Positions 1 to 5,545 of a DNA stretch of 5,545 nt are shown here, piece after piece. The notes under the pieces are model-generated. The model saw only the letters and a program-made list of their open reading frames with translations, was not told the DNA's origin and ran no database searches. The DNA is from Bacteroidales bacterium. GTDB lineage: Bacteria > Bacteroidota > Bacteroidia > Bacteroidales > Tenuifilaceae. The position numbers and the translations under genes are program-made. The stretch's first letter is position 1, and each line of letters opens with the position of its first letter. The DNA lies in NCBI GenBank assembly GCA_008933525.1, contig WBUV01000240.1:1-5545 (forward strand). Reading direction: 5' to 3'.

Positions 1-3000
1 CTTCAGCAGAGGTTGTTAAGGTAGTTGTTAAGAATTATGGAGGGGCAACAGTTAACACTCCTTTTGATGTTGGATACTCTCTGGACAATGGAACAACATG
101 GGTTAAAGAAAGTTTTTCAGCGCCAATAAACTCTGAACAAGAAATTGAATTTACCTTTGTCCAAACTGCAAACTTCAGCGTTGCAGGTCTAAAACAGTTA
201 AAGTTTAAAACCTTCCTGACTGGCGATGAGGATACAGGAAACGACACCTACGGAACGGCTTTCTACGTTTACCCTCAGGTGAATTATCCGTATCAAACTT
301 CTTTTGAGACATCAAACGGCAACTGGTACAGTTACGGATCAAATAGTAGTTGGGCATGGGGTGTACCCTCAGGAACAACAGTTGACACTGCTTCCAATGG
401 CACCAAAGCATGGGTAACAAATCTTTCAAGTACCTATAATTTCAATGAATACTCCTACTTGGAGAGTCCTTGCTTTAACCTAACAACTGCAATCTATCCT
501 GTTATCTCGTTCCAATACATTATGCAAACCGAGGCTACCGAAGACGGATTTGCGATGGAATATTCCATTGATGGCGGATTAACTTGGAGTGAACTCCCTG
601 CAAATGTAAACTACGCCCACAATTGGTACGATACCCCTACTGTAACAGCTCTAGCCAAAGCAGGATGGAGCCAAAATCAAAGCACATACCTAACAGTGAA
701 AAATCTACTTCCTGCCGATGCAATTGGAGTAGATGGGGTTAAGTTTAGATTTGTATTTGCTTCAAATTCAACAAATTCATTTGAAGGAGTTGCCATAGAT
801 CAGTTTAAGGTTTATGAACTCCCTAACGATTTAAGTATTACAGCCCTTACCAGCCCAGTTAATGCATGCGAAATTGTTAGTGCCGTTAAATTAACTTTTA
901 ATGTTAAAAATATTGGTTACCGGCCAATGCTTAATGGACAAACAGTTCCAATAAAAGTAAAGGTTGATAATGCCGATGTTGTTTCGGAAACACTTACACT
1001 TGCAGCAGATTTTAACCTAAATGATGTTCTCTCATTCGAAACGACAAACAACTATAACCTTTACGCAGCAGGTGTTCACAACGTAAATGCTTATACCAAT
1101 TTAACTATTGACGATGACCGAACAAACGATACGTTAAAAACTCAAGTTACCGTTACCGGTATGCCTGGCTATACATTGGGTGCCGACATTGGCACAACTA
1201 CCTTCCCTGTTATACTCGATGCTGGTGCAGGTTATACCTCTTACTCTTGGTACGAACTTCCCGACGTAGTGACAATTAAAGGATCGAACCAAACCTACTC
1301 CGTTGCTGCTGAAGGAGATTTTAGAGTAATAATTGAAAATGCGAATGGTTGTAGCGCAACCGACGATATTAAAGTCATCAACTCCGATAAAAATGTTGGA
1401 GTTACAGCAATAAATAATCTCAGCAATGCTTGTACACATCCAACCCCAATTAGTCCTGAAATTACTCTAAAGCATTTTGGGAATGTAGACTATGTTGGAA
1501 CCGAAATAATACCTGTTGCAGTAATGGTAAATGGTGTAGAAGTTTTAAATGAGAACTTTACCACGCCTACCGATTGGGCAGTAGACGCAACTGCTCCATT
1601 CACATTTGCAGGCACAATAGATATTTCGGAAAAAGGAACTTACAATATTGCCATTTACACCAAGCTGCTAAAAGACCTAAATAAAACAAACGATACCACA
1701 AAAATCACAGTTACAACTTACGGCGATCCAACGGTTTCGCTTCCTGTCGATACTGTTTCATCAACACAAGGCGATACCCTTAAGTTTGGTGTTCCGGATG
1801 ACTATACAGGATATTTATGGGAACAAAAACTTCTTGGCGAAACATCGTGGACTTCAGTTGGAACATTAGACACACTTAAACTGAATGTGGTTTCCAACAG
1901 CTTACGATCGGCAACTTACCGGATAACTGTTACTGATGCTTGTGGCACAGCAGAAGATAGCGTTTTTGTCAACGCTCAGGATTTAGGAGTGTTTGCAATT
2001 GACGAACCTTTAGCATCGTCGTGCTACAACCCAGAGGGTACAGTCTTTAAAATGAGAATTAAAAACTTTGGCCAGGATGTTTACAAAACGGGGACGAGCA
2101 TATCTGCTGTTCTAACAACTCAATCAATTCAAAAAAATTTGAATTTTAATCTTTCGGCCGACTTGACCCCCGGAAACATGGCATTAGTTACTTTTGACGA
2201 GCCAGTAATGCTAGAAGTTGGAACACATTTCGTTAATGTCTCCACTTCAATTGATGGTGATCCCAATCCCGATAACGACTTTATTGAAAGTGTGTTCACT
2301 ATTAATCCTACTCCAACAGTTAATATTGAACCAGATACTCTTTACAAAGTATTTAAGTCAACATCTTACCTTATTTCTCCTACATATTCTGCTGATTGTA
2401 GTAGTTACTTATGGCAAGATGGGTATACAGAAGCAACCTATCACATAACTAATCCAAATTACGATAAATACAAGGTTATAGCAAGTAACTCCAATGGTTG
2501 TTCTGCAACCGATTCATTGATACTTATTACAACGGATCTTGGAATTACAGCAATAAAATCGCCAACAAATAAATGTGCTCTTACTGACAATACTCCTGTT
2601 ACTATTACGCTAACAAACTTAGGCAATAGAACAATTCTAGCAGGAACTCAGGTAAAGGTAAAAACTTATGTGAACGGCACATTGAATTCCACCCAAACGG
2701 TAGATTTAGTTGCCGATTTACTTGTTGACAGCAGCACCGACATTACACTTCCTGGAACAATAGATTTAGGTGGATTACCTAACGCATCGATTTATGCCGA
2801 GATAGAACCATTGGTTGTTAAGGATGTAGAATCGTCGAATAATTCTATGGACAAAACTGTATATTCAACAGGAGAACCAACTGTTTCGCTTGGAGCAGAC
2901 AGGGATGTTCATGCGTTTAGCGAAACTCTTTCGCTTACTGGCACGTTCGACACTTATACATGGTATAAAAATGGCTCTCCAGTTGGAAATTTAAGCACAT

Positions 3001-5426
3001 ACGATGCTACCTCAACAGGAACATACAGTGTTACAGTTTCTGACTTTAGCGGATGTACAGGTTCCGATGATGTTGTGCTTACATTCTATGTTGACGATAT
3101 CAGTATGCTTACACTAAATACCCCCAATACATCGGATGGCTGTAACCTTGATGCTGCAGAGGAAGTTAATGTCACCATAAAAAATACCGGAACATGGACT
3201 ATACCTCAAAACACAGTGTTTGAGCTTGGTTTCTTCCAAAATAATGAAAAGAAAACCGAGAATTACACGCTTACATCTCCATTTGCACCAAACGAAACTT
3301 TAGAAATTCCATTGGTTAGCACTATGGACTTTACTACTAAAAAAACACACGATGTTAACGTTTGGGTTAAACTAACCAACGATATGTACACAACCAACGA
3401 CACATTAAAAACACAGGTTGCAGCATACCCAGTAGTATTGGTTAGTTTAGGAGATGATATCATTTCGAATAAAGCAGAAATACTTGATCCTGGGGCGGGT
3501 TATTCTTCATATCTATGGAGCACTGGAGCAACTACACAAACCATAACTGTAAGCACAACTGGTGAGTACTGGGTTGAGGTATCGAATGCCTATGGATGTA
3601 GTGCTAAAGACTTTATTAATTACACATTTGTAGCGGAACCCGATCTTCAACTCTTGGAACTTAACACTGCAAACTCCAGCTGCACACTGAGCAATACGGA
3701 AACTGTTAGCGTTAAAATTAAGAATACCGGCAATTATGTATTTACAACTGGTGAGCAGATTAATCTTGAACTGCAAAATACCGGAGTTACTGTAGCTAAC
3801 GAAACACTAACTCTTACAGAGGACTTACTACTAAATACAACTGTTGATTATACCTTTACTCAAAAGGTTGACCTTAGTAATCCTTCATCGTATACTATAA
3901 AAGTTATTCTTTCTCAAATTAAGGATGCTCAATCATCAAACAACACTCAGGAGAAAAGCATCACAGTATGGGGCAACCCGGCAGTTAATTTAGGAAACGA
4001 TACCACAATTTGTCAAGGTAGCACGCTAACACTTAATGCAGGCAATACAGGTTCAAATTATTTATGGAATACTACGGAAACAACCCGAACAATTGAGGTT
4101 TCAACAACAGGATTGTATTGGGTTGATGTAACCGACTCACACAGCTGTACAACTCGCGACGAGATTCAGGTAAACTTCAGCACACCTCCTACTGTGACAC
4201 ATTCTGCAATTAGCCCTGTATGTTTAAATAGCGAACCTATAACGCTTACTGGAGGCTCGCCTAGTGGTGGAGTTTATACGGGACCAGGAGCAAGTAACGA
4301 TACCTTTACTCCATCTACAGCGGGAGCAGGTACGCATACACTTACCTACACTTATATCGATCCTTACGGATGTTCAAGCAGCGTAGATGTTGATATAATA
4401 GTGAATCCTTCGCCTGTTATCGATTTGGGTGAAAATAGATCCATATCTGCACCAACAGTCCTTGATGCTGGAGCAGGTTTTGTATCTTACAAATGGCAGG
4501 ATAACTCAACACAGCAAACTTTCACTGTAGAAGAAAGTGGCTTATATTCCGTTACCGTAACCGATAACAACGGTTGCACAGGTTACGATGAGGTTTATAT
4601 AACATTCTTGGAGACTCTTGATGTGTATGTCTCAAGTTTAGTATCGCCTACCAGTAGATGTTTTAACAACACTGCTCAACCCGTAACTGTTGAATTGACA
4701 AATAGGGGAAGCAAAACCTTTACTACAGGCGAAAAAATTGAGGTAAGCTACAGAATTGGAACAGATCAACCTAAGAAGGAGGAAATTACATTTACATCGA
4801 ATTTTGCACAAAACAATAAATTAGAGTACACTTTCAACGGAAATGAATTGCAAAACACCGGCAACTACACATTTACATGCTATACCACAATTGCAGGAGA
4901 TAAGGGCGATTCAACCGAATTCAATGTATCAATTTACACAAAGCCAAATCTTAACTTAGGCCCAGATACATTTAAAACAAGTCTGCCTTATGTGCTTCAA
5001 TCCGGCATAGGAAATGTTTCTTACCTTTGGAATACTGGAGCTACAAGTGCTTCTATTACAGTATCGCAGCACGGTAAATACTGGCTAACCGTAACCGATG
5101 CCAACTCTTGTGCCGCTTCAGATACCATAGTAATTTGGTGGCCTGTTAGCGCCGAAATAATTTCGGGAATCAACGCTAAGATCAAACTATTCCCAAATCC
5201 GGTTAAGGATGAACTTAATGTATGGATCGAATCCGAAAAGGCTGAAACTTACACATTGGAATTAATCAATCCACAAGGATTAATTGTTCACAAGCAACAA
5301 ACTATTTCTTCGGATAAGATTACCGATGTTATTCAGGTGGAAAAACTTACACCAGGTATGTATATGCTCCGAATAAGCACAGGTAAAGGCTCTGGGGTTT
5401 TCAAAGTGATAGTAACTAGAAACTAA
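1..5426 (+). CDS. Giant T9SS-secreted CARDB/Ig-like repeat surface protein, 5' partial
   Basis: Seen: one uninterrupted frame from base 3 (first full codon) to TAA at 5424-5426 gives 1807 residues, numbered here so that residue n starts at base 3n. The 5' end is missing; GTG at 279 is internal, since the frame upstream encodes a recognisable CARDB-like segment. Domains in order: partial CARDB-like (1-92), MAM/jelly-roll-like (94-274), seven CARDB+PKD/Ig-like modules (276-1719), T9SS type A sorting domain (1726-1807). Known: such C-terminal domains direct folded proteins through the Bacteroidota outer membrane via the type IX system, after which the domain is usually cleaved and the protein released or attached to surface lipopolysaccharide. 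No protease, glycosidase or other catalytic motif is visible. Inferred: extracellular adhesin or scaffold; an enzyme domain could sit in the missing N-terminus. It seems to be the last gene of its transcript, because a terminator follows 20 bases after the stop. Class assignment is firm, exact function unknown. Confidence 0.95.
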   Translation, partial: SAEVVKVVVKNYGGATVNTPFDVGYSLDNGTTWVKESFSAPINSEQEIEFTFVQTANFSVAGLKQLKFKTFLTGDEDTGNDTYGTAFYVYPQVNYPYQTSFETSNGNWYSYGSNSSWAWGVPSGTTVDTASNGTKAWVTNLSSTYNFNEYSYLESPCFNLTTAIYPVISFQYIMQTEATEDGFAMEYSIDGGLTWSELPANVNYAHNWYDTPTVTALAKAGWSQNQSTYLTVKNLLPADAIGVDGVKFRFVFASNSTNSFEGVAIDQFKVYELPNDLSITALTSPVNACEIVSAVKLTFNVKNIGYRPMLNGQTVPIKVKVDNADVVSETLTLAADFNLNDVLSFETTNNYNLYAAGVHNVNAYTNLTIDDDRTNDTLKTQVTVTGMPGYTLGADIGTTTFPVILDAGAGYTSYSWYELPDVVTIKGSNQTYSVAAEGDFRVIIENANGCSATDDIKVINSDKNVGVTAINNLSNACTHPTPISPEITLKHFGNVDYVGTEIIPVAVMVNGVEVLNENFTTPTDWAVDATAPFTFAGTIDISEKGTYNIAIYTKLLKDLNKTNDTTKITVTTYGDPTVSLPVDTVSSTQGDTLKFGVPDDYTGYLWEQKLLGETSWTSVGTLDTLKLNVVSNSLRSATYRITVTDACGTAEDSVFVNAQDLGVFAIDEPLASSCYNPEGTVFKMRIKNFGQDVYKTGTSISAVLTTQSIQKNLNFNLSADLTPGNMALVTFDEPVMLEVGTHFVNVSTSIDGDPNPDNDFIESVFTINPTPTVNIEPDTLYKVFKSTSYLISPTYSADCSSYLWQDGYTEATYHITNPNYDKYKVIASNSNGCSATDSLILITTDLGITAIKSPTNKCALTDNTPVTITLTNLGNRTILAGTQVKVKTYVNGTLNSTQTVDLVADLLVDSSTDITLPGTIDLGGLPNASIYAEIEPLVVKDVESSNNSMDKTVYSTGEPTVSLGADRDVHAFSETLSLTGTFDTYTWYKNGSPVGNLSTYDATSTGTYSVTVSDFSGCTGSDDVVLTFYVDDISMLTLNTPNTSDGCNLDAAEEVNVTIKNTGTWTIPQNTVFELGFFQNNEKKTENYTLTSPFAPNETLEIPLVSTMDFTTKKTHDVNVWVKLTNDMYTTNDTLKTQVAAYPVVLVSLGDDIISNKAEILDPGAGYSSYLWSTGATTQTITVSTTGEYWVEVSNAYGCSAKDFINYTFVAEPDLQLLELNTANSSCTLSNTETVSVKIKNTGNYVFTTGEQINLELQNTGVTVANETLTLTEDLLLNTTVDYTFTQKVDLSNPSSYTIKVILSQIKDAQSSNNTQEKSITVWGNPAVNLGNDTTICQGSTLTLNAGNTGSNYLWNTTETTRTIEVSTTGLYWVDVTDSHSCTTRDEIQVNFSTPPTVTHSAISPVCLNSEPITLTGGSPSGGVYTGPGASNDTFTPSTAGAGTHTLTYTYIDPYGCSSSVDVDIIVNPSPVIDLGENRSISAPTVLDAGAGFVSYKWQDNSTQQTFTVEESGLYSVTVTDNNGCTGYDEVYITFLETLDVYVSSLVSPTSRCFNNTAQPVTVELTNRGSKTFTTGEKIEVSYRIGTDQPKKEEITFTSNFAQNNKLEYTFNGNELQNTGNYTFTCYTTIAGDKGDSTEFNVSIYTKPNLNLGPDTFKTSLPYVLQSGIGNVSYLWNTGATSASITVSQHGKYWLTVTDANSCAASDTIVIWWPVSAEIISGINAKIKLFPNPVKDELNVWIESEKAETYTLELINPQGLIVHKQQTISSDKITDVIQVEKLTPGMYMLRISTGKGSGVFKVIVTRN
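3..278 (+). other. Partial CARDB-like domain at the window edge
   Basis: Residues 1-92 carry the same landmarks as the later CARDB-like units: a beta strand leading into VVVKNYGG (matching KNIG, KNFG and KNTG further on), a central strand pattern around EIEFTF, and a closing LTGDEDTGNDT that matches the DxxxxNDT close of modules 1, 2 and 5. It contains no cysteine, unlike the seven downstream copies, though its first residues lie outside the window. It shows that coding sequence extends upstream of 279 and that the repeat chain, or an older relative of it, begins before the MAM-like domain. Confidence 0.75.
282..824 (+). other. MAM/jelly-roll-like beta-sandwich domain
   Basis: Residues 94-274 begin at YQTSFETSNGNW and end at AIDQFKVYELP. 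Landmarks are FE...W near the start, a strand ending YLESPCFNLT, ISFQYIM, DGFAMEYSIDGGLTW, NWYD, AGWSQ, VKFRFVFAS and EGVAIDQFKV. This order (hydrophobic strand, 'DGxxxxxSxDGGxTW', 'NWY', 'GWS', 'VxFRxxFxS', 'EGxAxDxxxV') is that of the MAM/concanavalin-like domains common in secreted Bacteroidota proteases and adhesins. The acidic loops could bind calcium, but this is inference. It holds one cysteine (residue 157). Likely role: ligand binding or a structural spacer; no catalytic residues are apparent. Confidence 0.75.
828..1391 (+). repeat. Module 1: CARDB-like + PKD/Ig-like (188 aa)
   Basis: The CARDB-like half (residues 276-385) opens with DLSITALTSPVNAC, contains FNVKNIG and closes with RTNDTLKTQVTV. 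The Ig-like half (386-463) runs from GMPGYTLGADIG through LDAGAGYTSYSW to ENANGCSATDDIKV. Cysteines are at 289 and 450. The first has no upstream Ig-type partner, so if it pairs, the lone MAM cysteine at 157 is a candidate. This copy best shows the consensus of the whole chain. Confidence 0.8.
1392..1979 (+). repeat. Module 2: CARDB-like + PKD/Ig-like (196 aa)
   Basis: The CARDB-like half (464-572) opens NVGVTAINNLSNAC, has LKHFGNVDYVGTEI in place of the usual KNxG strand, and closes KTNDTTKITV. The Ig-like half (573-659) runs from GDPTVSLPVDTV through YTGYLWEQ to VTDACGTAEDSVFV. Its Ig half is the longest of the single-Ig modules, because the loop after YLW is extended. The DAC replaces the common xGC but keeps the cysteine (647). 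The CARDB cysteine is at 477. Confidence 0.8.
1980..2534 (+). repeat. Module 3: CARDB-like + PKD/Ig-like (185 aa)
   Basis: The CARDB-like half (660-766) opens DLGVFAIDEPLASSC, contains MRIKNFGQDVYKTGT and closes with GDPNPDNDFIES, a variant of the DxxxxNDT end. The Ig-like half (767-844) runs from TPTVNIEPDTLYK through SSYLWQDG to SNSNGCSATDSLIL. It carries an extra cysteine (799, in SADCSSYLW) with no obvious partner in the repeat pattern, besides those at 674 and 833. Confidence 0.8.
2535..3095 (+). repeat. Module 4: CARDB-like + PKD/Ig-like (187 aa)
   Basis: The CARDB-like half (845-953) opens DLGITAIKSPTNKC, contains ITLTNLGNRTILAGTQV and closes VKDVESSNNSMDKTV. The Ig-like half (954-1031) runs from GEPTVSLGADRDVHA through DTYTWYKNGSPVG to VTVSDFSGCTGSDDVVLTF. 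The LDAGAG turn of modules 1 and 5 is replaced by LTGTFDTYTW. Cysteines are at 858 and 1018. Confidence 0.8.
3096..3641 (+). repeat. Module 5: CARDB-like + PKD/Ig-like (182 aa)
   Basis: The CARDB-like half (1032-1141) opens DISMLTLNTPNTSDGC, contains VTIKNTGTWTIPQNT and closes TTNDTLKTQV, sharing nine residues in a row with module 1. The Ig-like half (1142-1213) runs from VSLGDDIISN through LDPGAGYSSYLWSTGATT to VSNAYGCSAKDFINYTF. It is the shortest and most regular copy. Cysteines are at 1047 and 1199. Confidence 0.8.
3642..4616 (+). repeat. Module 6: enlarged, CARDB-like + three Ig-like domains (325 aa)
   Basis: The CARDB-like half (1214-1322) opens DLQLLELNTANSSC, contains VKIKNTGNYVFTTGE and closes KDAQSSNNTQEKSI. 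It is followed by three Ig-like units instead of one: 6a (1323-1394), 6b (1395-1470) and 6c (1471-1538). Unit 6a has VNLGNDTTICQGSTLTL ... YLWNTTETT ... VTDSHSCTTRD, with an internal Cys pair (1337, 1382). Unit 6c resembles modules 1 and 5 (LDAGAGFVSYKW, VTDNNGCTGYD) and has only its terminal Cys (1525). The module is about 140 residues longer than the others, which points to insertion or domain duplication within one repeat. Confidence 0.8.
4185..4412 (+). other. Ig-like unit 6b of the GGVYxGPG...AGxGTHTLTYTY type
   Basis: Residues 1395-1470 differ from the surrounding PKD-like units. The landmarks are ISPVCLNSEPITLTGG, SGGVYTGPGA, FTPSTAGAGTHTLTYTY and DPYGCSSSVDVDI. This pattern is a familiar Ig-like repeat of long Bacteroidota surface proteins, distinct from the LDAGAGYxSYxW type. 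Its two cysteines (1407 and 1457) can form a domain-internal disulfide. It sits between 6a and 6c and is the only such unit in the window. Confidence 0.75.
4617..5160 (+). repeat. Module 7: last CARDB-like + PKD/Ig-like unit, divergent
   Basis: The CARDB-like half (1539-1644) opens LDVYVSSLVSPTSRC and contains VELTNRGSKTFTTGEKI. It has lost the DxxxxNDT close (AGDKGDSTEFNVSIY instead) and gained a second cysteine in FTCYTT (1626). The Ig-like half (1645-1719) runs from LNLGPDTFKTS through NVSYLWNTGATSASITVS to VTDANSCAASDTIVIWW, with Cys 1703. There is no following CARDB unit to supply a partner for 1703, so the extra 1626 cysteine may take that role within the same module. A short linker, VSAEIISGINA, leads to the sorting domain. 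Confidence 0.78.
5178..5423 (+). other. T9SS type A (Por) C-terminal sorting domain
   Basis: The last 82 residues (1726-1807) begin KIKLFPNPVKDELNVWI, continue with a strand pattern YTLELINPQGLIVHKQQ, then VEKLTPGMYMLRIS, and end GVFKVIVTRN. The features 'hydrophobic-hydrophobic-PNP', the 'LxPGxYxxRI' strand and the 'KxxVxx' ending at the very C-terminus are those of the type A sorting domain family. Known role: recognition by the T9SS translocon in the outer membrane and removal by the PorU sortase. The domain shows that the host is almost certainly a member of the Bacteroidota with a complete T9SS, and that the preceding domains act outside the cell. Confidence 0.95.
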
Positions 5427-5446
5427 TCAACTAATTCCGGTTACTT

Positions 5447-5481
5447 AAATGGGATGCCAATCAATAGGCATCCCATTTTTT
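5447..5481 (+). terminator. Rho-independent terminator after the surface-protein gene
   Basis: A perfect 12-bp inverted repeat (AAATGGGATGCC at 5447-5458, GGCATCCCATTT at 5467-5478) encloses an 8-base loop (AATCAATA). The right arm runs into six T in a row (5476-5481). It starts 20 bases after the stop codon. The T-tract is on the + strand; the opposite strand offers only TTTAAG after the stem, so it works best as a one-way terminator. It suggests that transcription of the large gene ends here. Confidence 0.9.
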
Positions 5482-5545
5482 CGAGAAAACAAAAAAGAGA
5501 AATCTAATAGAACTATCATTTATTTAACGATACTAACTATATTAT
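5482..5545. other. AT-rich intergenic tail, no feature resolved
   Basis: These 64 bases are strongly AT-rich and hold no open frame of useful length, no ribosome binding site and no clear Bacteroidota promoter (I looked for the TTTG ... TAnnTTTG pattern and did not find it). They may be the start of the upstream region of the next gene, outside the window. Confidence 0.5.

Noticed and set aside
35..429. Two overlapping short - strand open frames (35-247 and 205-429)
   Set aside because: They overlap each other and sit antisense to CARDB-like and MAM-like coding sequence. Their translations show no family features.
1134..1439. 101-codon open frame on the - strand
   Set aside because: It lies wholly inside the well-supported large + strand gene, has no recognisable domain and no good start context. 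It is a by-product of the coding frame.
2218..2448. 76-codon + strand frame with a hydrophobic, leucine/isoleucine-rich translation
   Set aside because: It is an out-of-frame reading of module 3. The hydrophobicity comes from shifted reading of AT-rich codons, not from a true membrane peptide.
3263..3776. Two short - strand open frames (3263-3463 and 3513-3776)
   Set aside because: Both are antisense to modules 5 and 6, with no ribosome binding site or known domain.
828..5160. CRISPR-like or tandem DNA repeat
   Set aside because: The repetition is at protein level with period near 185 residues. The nucleotide copies are strongly diverged and there are no short identical direct repeats with spacers.
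1..5426. Novel defence or enzymatic system
   Set aside because: Nothing visible carries catalytic motifs. All domains are beta-sandwich types usual in T9SS-exported surface proteins, so a new system is not supported by this window.
5482..5545. Promoter for a following gene in the AT-rich tail
   Set aside because: Neither a clear TAnnTTTG box nor a TTTG -33 element was found, and no downstream gene is visible to support it.

Overview
The window is almost entirely one very large open reading frame on the + strand. It is already open at the left edge (first complete codon at base 3) and ends at a TAA at 5424-5426. The visible part is 1807 residues. The true start, and with it any signal peptide or N-terminal catalytic domain, lies upstream of the window. 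The GTG at 279 is an internal valine codon, because the same frame runs without a stop, and with good domain sequence, back to base 3.

The product is a secreted or surface-anchored multidomain protein of the type IX secretion system (T9SS). It ends in a typical T9SS type A (Por) C-terminal sorting domain with the hallmarks KLFPNPVKDELNV, LTPGMYMLRIS and KVIVTRN. This signal is essentially limited to the Bacteroidota. The AT-rich base composition and the chains of PKD/Ig-like 'VTDxxGC' domains fit that phylum. A narrower placement (Bacteroidales or Marinilabiliales type) would be a guess.

Layout from left to right: the end of a CARDB-like beta-sandwich (3-278); a MAM/jelly-roll-like domain (about 282-824); seven tandem copies of a two-part module, each a CARDB-like domain followed by a PKD/Ig-like domain (828-5160), of which the sixth is enlarged by two extra Ig-like domains; the sorting domain (5178-5423); a strong intrinsic terminator (5447-5481); and about 64 bases of AT-rich intergenic DNA. 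No second gene, RNA gene, mobile element or CRISPR array is visible.

No catalytic motif is seen in the visible part, so the role (adhesin, stalk or carbohydrate/protein-binding scaffold) is inferred from architecture only. The most interesting structural point is the cysteine pattern. Nearly every module has one Cys near the start of its CARDB-like part and one near the end of its Ig-like part. The Ig cysteine of one module lies 25-29 residues before the CARDB cysteine of the next, which suggests disulfide staples across module boundaries. Where the Ig-like domains carry their own pair of cysteines (module 6), they appear self-contained.
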